Of a stretch of 64,000 nucleotides of DNA, positions 51,301 through 62,476 are shown piece by piece. Source of the stretch: Conus ventricosus (taxonomy: Eukaryota > Mollusca > Gastropoda > Neogastropoda > Conidae); contig CM031610.1 in the NCBI GenBank assembly GCA_018398815.1, positions 38,455,623 to 38,519,622 on the forward strand, read 5' to 3'. The position numbers were made by a program, and so were the translations under genes. How positions within the stretch are numbered: the stretch's first letter is position 1; each line of letters opens with the position of its first letter. A model generated the notes under the pieces. The model did no database searches. It worked only from the letters and a program-made list of their open reading frames with translations, and was not told the DNA's origin.

Positions 51301-54300
51301 TCCCTGGCCCAACACATGCCACTTCATCTGTTATTTCCTGCTGAAAATTTCTTTCCGTGGCCCTACCAGTGCCACTCTCATGTTTTTTCCCCTTTCAGAC
51401 TGCTTTTCCCTGGGACCTACACAGTGCCTCACATCATGTTATTTTTCCCGCTGCAGACTGCTTTCCGGGCCCATACACAGTGCCATCTACATCATGTTAT
51501 TTTTTCCGCAGACTGCTTTTTCCCTGGGACCTACACAGTGCCTCTACATATGTTTTTTTCCGCTGCAGACTGCTTCCGTGGCACCCTAAACCCGGCCCTC
51601 TACATCATGTTATTTCCTGCTGCGACTGCTTTCCGGGCACCATACACAGTGCCCCTTTCACTTTTTTTCCTGCTGCAGACGCTTTTGTGGCACCATAACA
51701 GGCCATCTCATCATGTTTTTTTCCTGCTGCGACTGTTTCCGTGGACAAAAAAGCAAAAACAAAGGGAACCGTAATGCCCTTTTGGCCATACACAGGCCCT
51801 CTACACATGTTATTTCCTGCTGCGACTGCTTTTCCCTGGCCCCCTACCCGTGCCTTACATCATGTTATTTTTGCTGCGACTGTTTTTCCGTGGCACCAAC
51901 ACAGTGCCATCTACATCATTTATTTCCCCTGCAGGCTTTCCCGGGGACCCTCACAGTGCCCTCAAAATTTTATTTTCCCGCTGAGATGCTTTCCGTGAAC
52001 CTACACGTGCCTCTAATCATGTTTTTTTTCCCGCTGCAACTGCTTTCCGGGACCAAAACCCCTGCCATTACATCATGTTATTTCCCCGCTGCAGAGTTTC
52101 CTGGCCCAAACCCTGCCATCTACATCATGTTTTCCTGCTGCGACTGCTTTTCCGGGGCCCCTACACAGTGCCATTACATCATGTTATTTCCTGCTGCAGA
52201 CTGCTTTCCGTGGGACCCAAAACCCCGTGCCATCTACACTTATTTCCTGCGCAGACGCTTTCCGTGGCACCATACACTTTCCATCACATCATTTATTCCT
52301 CTGCAGATGCTTTTCCCTGGGACCATACACTGCCATAAAATCTGTTTTTTCCTGCTCAGACTGCTTTCCCTGGCCCCCAACCAGTGCCACTACTCATTTT
52401 TTCCCCGCTGCAGATGCTTTCCGTGGCACCATACCAGTGCCATCTACATTGTTTTTCCCGCGCAGACTGCTTTCCGTGGACCCTACACAGTGCCACTCAT
52501 CATGTTTTTTCCGCTGCGATGCTTTCCCTGGCCCATACCGTCCTCTACATCATTTATTTCCCGCTGCAGACTGCTTTCCCTGGCACCATACCAGTGCCAT
52601 CTACATCATTTATTTCCGCTGCAGACTGCTTCCGGCCCATACACTGCCATCTAATCATGTTTTTTTCCTGCTGCAGACTGCTTTTCCGTGAAAACCCTAA
52701 CAGTGCCCTACATCATTTTTTTTCCTCTGCAGACGTTTCCGTGCACCAACACAGTGCCATCTACATATTTTATTTCCTGCGCAAATGCTTTCCGGGGCAC
52801 CATACACAGGCCCTCTACATCATTTATTTTTCCGCTGCAGACTGCTTTTTCCCGGGGACCCTACCATCCCCCCACTCATTTATTTCCGCTGCGACTGCTT
52901 TTCCGTGGCACCATACACGTCCATCTACTCATTTTTTTTCCTGCTGCAGACTGCTTTCCGTGGACCCAAAACAGTGCCTCTACTCATTTTTATTTCCTCT
53001 GCAGACTCTTTCCGTGGCACCTACACGTCCATCTACATCATGTTATTTCCCGCTGCAAATGCTTTCGTGGCCCTACACTACCCTACATCATGTTATTTCT
53101 GCTGCAGATGCTTTCCGTGGGCCCTAACATCCATTTCACATGTTAAAACGCTGCAGATGCTTTCCGGGGCCCCTCACAGGCCCCCCCAATCATTTATTTC
53201 CTGCTGCAGACGTTTCCGGGGACCATACCATGCCATCTCACATGTTTTTCCTCTGCAACTGCTTTCCCTGGCACCAACACATGCCACTACCATGTTTTTC
53301 CTGCTGCAGACGCTTTTGTGGCACCAAACTGCCACTACATCATTTATTTCCTGCTGCAAATGTTTCCGTGGCCACCATACACAGTGCCATCTCATATGTT
53401 ATTTCCGCTGCAGTGCTTTTCCCTGGGACCATACACGTGCCATCTCTCATGTTTTTTCCTCTGCAGACGCTTTCCGTGGCACCATACACAGTGCCATCTA
53501 CATCATGTTTTTCCCGCTGCAGAGCTTTCCGGGCACCTACAAGTGCCCTACATCGTTTTTTCCGCTGCAACGCTTTCCGTGGCCCCATACACAGTGCCAC
53601 TAAAATCATTTTTTTCCGCTGCAGACTGCTTTCCGTGGCACCCCTCCAAATGCCATCTACATCATTTTTTCCTGCTGCAGACTGCTTTCCCTGGGCCCCT
53701 CCATGCCATCTAATCATGTTATTTTCCCGGCCCGATGTTTCGTCACCAAACAGGCCCCTACATCTTTTTTTCCCTGCTGACTGCTTTCCGTGCACCATAC
53801 ACAGTGCCCTCTACATCATGTTATTTCCTGCGCAGATGCTTTCCGTCACCTACACAGGCATCTCATCATGTTTTTTCCGCTGCAACTGCTTTTCCCGGGG
53901 ACCTACACAGTGCCACTAACATGTTATTTCCCCGCTGCGACTGCTTTCCCCTGCACCCTCACATGCCATTACATCATGGTTTTTTCCCGGCAACGCTTTC
54001 CCTGGACCATAACATGCCATCTCATCATGTTATTTCCTGCTGCAAATGCTTTCCGTGGCACCATACCAGTGCCATCTCATCTTTTTTTTCCTCGCAACTG
54101 CTTTCCGTGGCACCATACCAGTGCCATTACCATGTTATTTCTGCGCGATGCTTTCCTGGCACCAAACAGTGCCCACTACATCATGTTTTTTCCCTGCTGC
54201 CTGCTTTTTCCCTGGCCCAAAACAGTGCCATCACACATTTTATTTCCTGCTCGACTCTTTCCGTGGCACCCTACACATGCATCTACATCATTTTTTTCCG

Positions 54301-57300
54301 CTGCAAACGCTTTCCGTGGCACCCTACACAGTGCCATCTAATTGTTATTTCCGCTGCAGATGCTTTCCCGGCACCATACACAGTGCCATTACACATTTTT
54401 TCCCGCTGAAAAATGCTTTCCCCCGCACCATACACAGTGCCATCTACATCTTTTTTTTTTTCCGGGGAAGCTTTTCCGTGGCACCATACCAGTGCCACTC
54501 ACATTTTATTTTCCCGCTGCAGACGCTTTCGTGGGACCAACACGTGCCCTTACACTGTTATTTCCCCTGCAGACTTTTCCGTGGGCCCCTACACGTGCCA
54601 TCAATCGTTATTTCCTGCTGCAGACGCCCTTTTCCCTGGCACCTACACAGTGCCTTACATCATGTTATTTTTTGCTCGACTGCTTTTGTGGACCCTACCA
54701 GTCCATCTACATCAGTTATTTCCTGCTGGATGCTTTTTTTGGAAAAATACACAGACCATCTCATCGTTTTTTTCCTTTCTGCGACTGCTTTCCGGCACCC
54801 TACCTCCACTACTATGTTTTTCCTGCTGCAGATGCTTTCCGTGGCACCATACACATGCCATCTACATCAGTTTTTCCTGCTGCAGATGCTTTCCGTGCAC
54901 CTACACATGCCTCTCTCTGTTATTTCCTCTGCAGAATGCTTTTCCCTGGGAACCCTACAAGTGCCATCTCATATGTTTTTCCTGCTTCGACTGCTTTCCC
55001 TCACCTACCGTGCCATTCATCTGTTATTTCCTGGCAGACTGCTTTCCGTGGCACCATACCAGTGCCATTTCCATTTTATTTCCTCTGCGACTGCTTTTCC
55101 CTGGCACCTACACGTGCCATTACATCATGTTATTTCCTGCTGCAGACTGCTTTCCGTGGCACCCTAAAACAGTGCCTTACTCATGTTTTTTCCTGCTGCA
55201 GATGCTTTCGTGCACCATACACAGGCCATCTCATCTGTTTTTTCCGCGAACTGCTTTTTCCGGGGACCATACCCGGCCCCTACATCGTTTTTTGCTGCAG
55301 ACGCTTTCCCTGGCACCATACCATGCCATCAACATGTTTTTTCCTGCTGCAGACTGCTTTCCCCTGGCACCTACACATCCCCTACATCAGTATTCCGCTG
55401 CAGACTGCTTTCCGGGGCACCATACACATACCATCTACATCATTTATTTCCTGCGCAGAGCTTTTCCCTGGCACCAACACAGTCCCTCTACTTTATGTTA
55501 TTTCCCGCTGCAGATGTTTTCCGTGCACCATACCAAGCCTCACATCATGTTTTTTCCTGCTGGCAGACTGCTTTCCGTGGCCCATACACGTCCATTTAAA
55601 AATCGTTATTTCCTGTGCAGACTGCTTTTTCCCTGGCACAAAACACAGCCATCTACTCAGTTATTTCCCCGCTGCAGACTGCTTTCCCCCGGGGACCATA
55701 CACAGGCCACTACACATGTTATTTCTGCAGATGCTTCCCCGGGCCCCCAAAACAGTACCACTACACATGTTATTTCCTGCTGCAGACGCTTTCCCTGGCC
55801 CATCACATCCATCTACACGTTATTCCTGCTGCAGACTGCTTTTTTCCCTGGCACCCTACACAGTGCCCCCTAATATGTTATTTCCTGCTGCGACTGCTTT
55901 CCGTGCACCTACACAGGCCATCTACATCATGTTATTTCCCGCTGCAGACTGCTTTTTGTGGCACCAACACAGTCCATCTACATCATGTTATTTCCTCTGC
56001 AGATCTTTTCCCTGGCCCATACCAGTCCCTCTACTCTTTTTTCCTGCTGCAGACGCTTTCCCTGGCACCAAACACAGTACCATCTACATAGTTATTTCCT
56101 GCTGCAGACTGCTTTCCGTGGACCAACACATCCATCTACAATGTTTTTCCTGCTGCGTGCTTTCCCCTGCCCAACCGGCCCCCTACCATGTTATTTTCCC
56201 GCGCAGATCTTTCCGTGGGACCATACACGTCCCCCTACTCTGTTATTTTGCTCAGACTGCTTTCCCGGGGACCAAAACAGGGCCATTACATATGTTATTT
56301 CCGCTGCCCGCGCTTCCGGGCCCTACCACCACACATCAGTTTTTTCCTGCTGCAGAGCTTTCCGTGGGGCCATACACGTGCCCCCTACATCATTTTATTT
56401 CCTGCTGCAATGCTTTCCCTGGGACCATACACATGCCATCTACACATGTTATTTTTCCCCGGCAGAATGCTTTCCGTGGGACCAACCAGTGCCATCACAT
56501 CATGTTATTTCCGCTGCGCTGCTTTCGTGGCACCCTACCATGCCCTCTAATCTGTTATTTCCCGCTGCAGCTGTTTTCCCCTGGCACCAAAAACAGTGCC
56601 ATCACACATGTTATTTGCGAGACTGTTTCCGTGGCACCATACACAGTGCCATCTACACAGATTTTTCCCCGCTGCGACTGTTTCCGTGGCACCATACACA
56701 GTGCCATCTACACATGTATTCCTGCTGCAGACTGCTTTCCGTGGCCCATACACAGGGCCCTCTACACATTTTTCCTGCTGCAATGCTTTCCGTGGGCCCC
56801 CTACACAGTGCCATCTACCGTTTTTCCGCTGCAGACTGCTTTTCCCTGGCACCATACACAGTGCCATCTACATAGTTTTTCCTGCGAACTGCCTTTCCGT
56901 GGAAAACCCTACACAGTGCCCTCTACATCATGTTATTTCCTGCTGCAACTGCTTTCCGGGCACCAACACATGCCATTACATCAGGAATTTCCGGGTGCAG
57001 ACTGCTTTCCGTGGGACCCAAAACAGTGCCATCTACATCTGTTATTTCCTGCTGCAGACTGCTTTTCCCTGGCACCAACACATGCCATCTAAATCAGTTT
57101 TTTTTCCTGCTGCAGACTGCTTTTCCCTGGCCATACACGTGCCATCTACTCAGTTATTTCTGCTGCGATGCTTTTTCCCGGGGCCCTACACAGTGCCACT
57201 ACACATTTATTTCCTGCGCAGATGCTTTCCCTGGGACCCTACCCGTGCCATCTACTCATTTTTTTTTCCTGCTGCAGACTGCTTTTTCCCTGGCCCATAC

Positions 57301-58672
57301 CCCGTGCCACTACTCATGTTTTTTTCCCGCTGCAGACTGCTTTCCCGGGACCATACCATCCATCTACAAGTTATTTCCGCTGCGACGCTTTCCGTGGCAC
57401 ATAACAGTGCCACTACTCAGTATTTCCTCTGCAGCGCTTTTTCCGTGGGCCCTACCAGTGCCCTTACTCTGTATTTCCCCTGAATTTTCCTTTCGGGCAC
57501 CTACACAGTGCCATTACTCAGTTATTTCCTGCTGCAGACTGTTTCCCGTGGCACCTTTTCACGTGCCATCTAATATGTTATTTTTGCGCAGGGTTTCCGT
57601 GGGCCTAACTTTCCACACTCATGTTTTTTCCTGTGCAACTGCTTTCCCTGGGCCCCTACCGTGCCTTAATCTGTTTTTTCCTGCGAACTGCTTTTCCCTG
57701 GCACCATACACAGTCCTCCTAAGTTTTTTCCTGCTGCAGCGCTTTCCGTGGGACATCCCGTGCCATTCATCGTTATTTCCGCGCAGATGCTTCCCTGGGA
57801 CCATAACTGCCTTTCATGTTATTTCCTGCGCAGACGCTTTTCCCTGGCACCATACACGTGCCATCTACATTGTTATTTTCCTCTGCAGACTGCTTTCCTG
57901 GCCCATACACAGTGCCACTACACTGTATTTCCTGCTGCAGAGCTTTCCGGGCACCATACACATGCCACTAATCATTTTTTTCCCGCTGCAAAGCTTTCCG
58001 TGGCACCCTCACATGCCCCACATCATTTATTTTCCCTGCAGACTCTTTCCGGGCACCATCACGTCCTCAAAACATTTTTTTTCCCGCTGCAGACTGCTTT
58101 TTCCCTGCACCATACACGTGCCCTCATCATGTTATTTTTCCGCTGCGACGCTTTCGTGGGGCAACATACACAGTGCCACTACATCTTTTATTTCCCGCGC
58201 AGACTGCTTTCCGTGCACCCAACACAGGCCATTACACATTTTATTTTTCCGCTGCAGACTGCTTTCCGTGGCACCATACACAGTGCCTCTACATCATTTA
58301 TTTCCTGCTGCAGATTTCTTTCCGTGGCACCATACACAGTGCCACTACATCTGTTATTTTCGCTGCAGACTCTTTCCGTGGCAAACCCAAAAAACAGTGC
58401 CCCTACATCATTTATTTTTCCCGCTGCGACCTTTCCTGGCCCATCACAGTGCCTCTACATCATTTATTTCCGCTGCGACTGCTTTTCCCTGGGAAACCCT
58501 ACCAGTGCCATCTACTCATTTTATTTCCTGCTGCAGACTGCTTTCCCGTGGCACCTACACAGTCCCATCTAATCATGATTTCCTGCTGCAGATGCTTTCC
58601 TGGCCCATCACTACCACTACACATGTTATTTCCGCTGCGATGCTTTCCGTGGCCCCATACACAGTCCATCTA
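45346..58672. repeat. 58-bp minisatellite, main right block
   Basis: The array resumes with the C/G-type unit in the same orientation and continues without other sequence for over 13 kb. Average spacing is about 53 bases (for example nine intervals between 46010 and 46484), giving about 250 copies. Deletions differ from copy to copy. Open frames of 916 codons (54342-57092) and 602 codons (56930-58738) pass through it and are not genes. Confidence 0.97.
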
Positions 58673-58845
58673 AAAAAAATTTTATTTAAATTTTTCAATA
58701 ATATTAATAATTTTTTTTTAATTTTTAATAAATGTTAATATTTTTTTTTTTTTATGTTTTTTAATATATTAAAATTTATTTTTTAATTTTAATAAAGTTT
58801 AAAATTTTTTTTTAATTTTTAAAAATTAAAAATTTATTTTCCTGT
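58673..58845. other. A/T homopolymer stretch within the array
   Basis: Roughly 170 bases of long A and T runs with almost no G or C. It begins and ends inside repeat units and looks like failed consensus rather than real insertion. Confidence 0.7.
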
Positions 58846-60950
58846 GCAGCTGCTTTTCGTGGCAAAACCCTACCGTGCCACTATCATGTTATTTCCCGCT
58901 GCAGACGCTTTCCCTGCACCCCAAAACAGTGCCCTCTACTCATGTTATTTCCTGCTGCAGACTGCTTTCCGTGGCAAACCAAAACTCCACTCTCTGTTTT
59001 TTCCTGGGCAGACTGCTTTGTGGCACCACCAGTGCCACTCTATGTTTTTCCGCTGCGACTGCTTTTCCCCGGGGACCCTACCAGGGCCCCTAAAACATGT
59101 TTTTTCCTTGCAGCTGTTTTTTTGTGGGACCATCCATCCATCTACATCAAGTTTTTCCTGCTGCAACTGCTTTCCGTGGCCCTACACAGTGCCATTTCAT
59201 CATGTTTTTTTTGCTGCAGACTGCTTTCCGTGGCACCTCAGTGCCATCTCATCATGTTATTTCCCGCTGCGAGCTTTTTGTGGCACCAAAACATGCCCCT
59301 ACTATGTTATTTTCCGCTGCAGACTGCTTTCCGTGGGGACCATACACAGTGCCCTCTACACATGTTTTTTCCTGCTGCAACGCTTTCCTGGACCATACAC
59401 AGTGCCATCTACATCGTTTTTCCTGCTGAGACTGCTTTTGTGGCACCATAAACAGTGCCATCTACATCAGTTATTCCGCTGCAGATGCTTTCGTGGGCCC
59501 CTACACAGTGCCCTCATCATGTTATTTTCCTGCTGCGAAGCTTTCCCCTGGGCCCTACACAGTGCCATCTAATCTTTTTTTTCTCTGCAGAGCTTTCCGT
59601 GGCACCATAACGGCCATCTAATCTTTTTTTCCTGCTGCAGATCTTTCCCTGGGACCATACACAGTGCCATTTCAAAACTTTTATTTCCTGCTCAACGCTT
59701 TCCGTGGCACCAACCAGTGCCTCTACTCATGTTATTTTCCCGCGCAGAGCTTTCCGTGGACCATACACTGCCATTACATCATTTAATTTTTCTGCAGCGG
59801 TTTCCGTGGCCCCAACCCCAGTGCCATCTAACATTTTTTTTCCTGCGCAGATGCTTTCCGTGGGACCCCAACACGTGCCATCACATTTGTTTTTTTCCCG
59901 CGCAGACTGCTTTCCGGGCAAAACCCTCACATGCCCCTCTAATCAGTTTTTTCCTGCTGCGACGCTTTTTCCCTGGCACCAACACAGTCCACACACATGT
60001 TATTTTCCCGCGCAGCTGCTTTCCGGGCACCATACACAGTGCCATTAAACATGTTATTTTCCCGCTGCAGATGCTTTTCCTGGGACCATAAAACATGCCA
60101 TCTAAAATTTATTTCCTGCTGCAGACTGCTTTCCTGGCACCTTAAAAACCCGTGCCCATTCCCTATTTATTTCCCGCTGCAACTGCTTTCCGTGACCAAC
60201 ACAGTGCCCTACACTGTTTTTTCCTGCTGCAACGCTTTCCTGCCCATACACAGTTCCATCTACATCATGTTTTTCCTGCTGCAGCTGCTTTCCGGGCCCA
60301 TACCAGTGCTCTACATAGTTTTTTTCCCGCTGCAAAGCTTTTTGGGCACCATACCATGCCATTACTATGTATTTCCTCCGCAGACTGCTTTTCCGTGGGA
60401 CCCTACACAGTCCATCTACATCATGTTTTTTCCTGCTGCAGACTGCTTTCCGTGGGCCCCTACACAGTCCATTACATCATTTATTTCCTGCTGCGACCCC
60501 GCTTTCCGTGGCACCATACACAGTCCTCTACATCATTTATTTCCTGCTGCAGACTGCTTTCCGTGGCACCATCACAGTGCCACTCATCATGTTATTTTCC
60601 CGCTGCAGACTGCTTTTCCCTGGCACCATACACAGTGCCCTTAATCATGTTTTTCCGCTCGACTGCTTTCCTGGCCCACCATCCATCCCTCTACATCAGT
60701 TATTTCCTGCTGCAGACTGCTTTCCTTGCACCATCACTCCCTCTACATCATTTATTTCCTGCTGCAAGCTTTCCCTGGGACCAACACGTCCTCTCATCAT
60801 TTTTTTTCCTGCTGCAGACTGCTTTCCGTGGCACCATACCAGTGCCATCTACATCATGTTATTTCCTGCTGCAGAGCTTTCCGTGGGAAACCCTACACAG
60901 TCCATCTACCATTTATTTCCGCTGGCTGTTCGGGAACCCCCAAATGCCTC
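58846..60950. repeat. 58-bp minisatellite, third block
   Basis: The same unit and orientation as before, about 39 copies with private deletions. Several copies near 60420-60900 are nearly full length. Confidence 0.96.
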
Positions 60951-61559
60951 ACTCCTTTTTTCCTGCCCCGTGGTTGTTTCCTAAACCAAAACTTCCACAA
61001 ATTTTTTGGGGTGAAAAGTTTTTTTTTTTAATAAAAACTTTCCAAAATTATTTTTGGGACGCCGTCCCTTTTAAAGGGGGGTTAAAAATTTTTTTTTGGG
61101 AAAAATGGGTTTTTGGGGCCCCCTGGGAAACGTGCCTTTAATATTGTTTTTTCCAGACGGTGTGAAAAACGTCCATCACCACCCATTTAAATTTCCCGTT
61201 GGGTTTTAAGGGACCCCGTCCCCCGTTTTTCCTTCCCAAAATTTTTTGCTGTTCCCCCTGGGGCGGGCCTTTTTCATGTACTTAAAAAGGGGGTAAGTTT
61301 TTTAAAAAAGTCCGCCCAAAATTAGTGGTCTGTAAAAATTTTTTTTTTTTTTAAAAAAAAACCTGGCCATGAGTGGAAACCAAACTTTCCCCCATCTCTT
61401 TTTTTTTGAAAAAAAAGCCAAGGGGTTTCTCCGAGTTGCCTTTAAATCCTTTTGGGGTGGACCCAAAAAAATTTTTGGAAATTATAAAGGGGAAACCCCC
61501 AATTTAAAACCCCAAAAAACAAAAAAAACAACAGTTTATGCAAAAATTTCTTTTTTGGG

Positions 61560-61599
<40 letters not shown>

Positions 61600-61690
61600 T
61601 TTTTGGTTTCAAAAAAAAAAAAAAAAAAAATTTTTGGGGTTTTTTGAAAAAAAAAAAAAAGGGGGGAAAAAATTTTTGGTTTTGGGGGGT
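60951..61690. other. Homopolymer-inflated stretch, probable consensus failure
   Basis: About 740 bases in which nearly every run of A, T, C or G is stretched (for example long T then A runs at 61561-61640). The 58-bp unit is not recognisable in most of it. The composition and run lengths are unlike any other part of the window outside the array. Confidence 0.75.
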
Positions 61691-61873
61691 GCATTTCCGT
61701 GGCACCATCACAGTGCATCTACATCATGTTATTCTCGCAGATGCTTCGTGCAGGCCACTCGTTTCCGTGCAGAGCTACATACACAGTGCCATCTACATCA
61801 TGTTATTTCCTGCTGCAGACTGCTTTCCGTGGCACCATACACAGTGCATCTACATCATTTTATTTCCTGCCTG
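61691..61873. repeat. 58-bp minisatellite, right edge (2-3 copies, last ones clean)
   Basis: A disordered copy, then one almost perfect unit with ttatttcctgctgcag followed by actgctttccgtggcacc, and a last copy cut at ttatttcctgc before unique sequence begins at about 61874. The edge is clean like the left edge. Confidence 0.95.
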
Positions 61874-62075
61874 TGTATGTTCTAGGGTTTACCTGTCAAA
61901 GTGAATCCTTCCACAGAATTTTCCTGGTGTCTGCTTCTCTGACACCTTGGGGTTCTTTGTGTGTTCTTTTTCATGCAATAACTTTATGCCAGGTGTGGAA
62001 TGTTATTTGACAGATTCACGCTCAAACCATTAGTTAAGGTCTGTAGTGGAAAAGGATTTTTTTTTTTTTTAGAAA
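61874..62075. other. Unique sequence right of the array
   Basis: About 200 bases of ordinary intron-like sequence up to the gap. I looked for the last OSCP1 exon here and did not find it. Confidence 0.7.
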
Positions 62076-62175
62076 NNNNNNNNNNNNNNNNNNNNNNNNN
62101 NNNNNNNNNNNNNNNNNNNNNNNNNNNNNNNNNNNNNNNNNNNNNNNNNNNNNNNNNNNNNNNNNNNNNNNNNNN
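62076..62175. other. Assembly gap (100 N)
   Basis: Exactly 100 N bases, the usual placeholder for a gap of unknown size. Sequence on the two sides may not be adjacent in the genome. Confidence 0.99.
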
Positions 62176-62459
62176 GTGAACTTAAAGGATGGTAATTGCT
62201 TTCTAGCTAGGTGGCAACCTTTGTATTAAATTCATTGGTCTTTGGGAAGATATGTAGATACTATGTTTATCATAAAATCTCCTTAATTTAATTCGAACTG
62301 CACACGAGTGTAAAGTTGGAATATTGTTTGGAGCAGGGGACGGGTATACTTTGTAATCTGTTCCTTCTTTAATATATAAGTAGTATTGATTTTAGTAACA
62401 GCGTCTGTTTGTTCATGCACTGGTGGGTAATAATAACCTGATAATTTAGTCCCCTACAC
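62176..62459. other. Unassigned sequence between gap and LINE
   Basis: AT-rich; I see no gene or element in it. Part could be the 5' UTR of the LINE that follows. Confidence 0.6.
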
Positions 62460-62476
62460 GAGACACGAGATTCAAA

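Noticed and set aside
61442..61718. Phe/Lys-rich ORFs on both strands
   Set aside because: They come from stretched A and T runs in a region of probable consensus failure.
35891..61873. CRISPR-like array of direct repeats
   Set aside because: Units are contiguous with no unique spacers, and the context is an animal gene.
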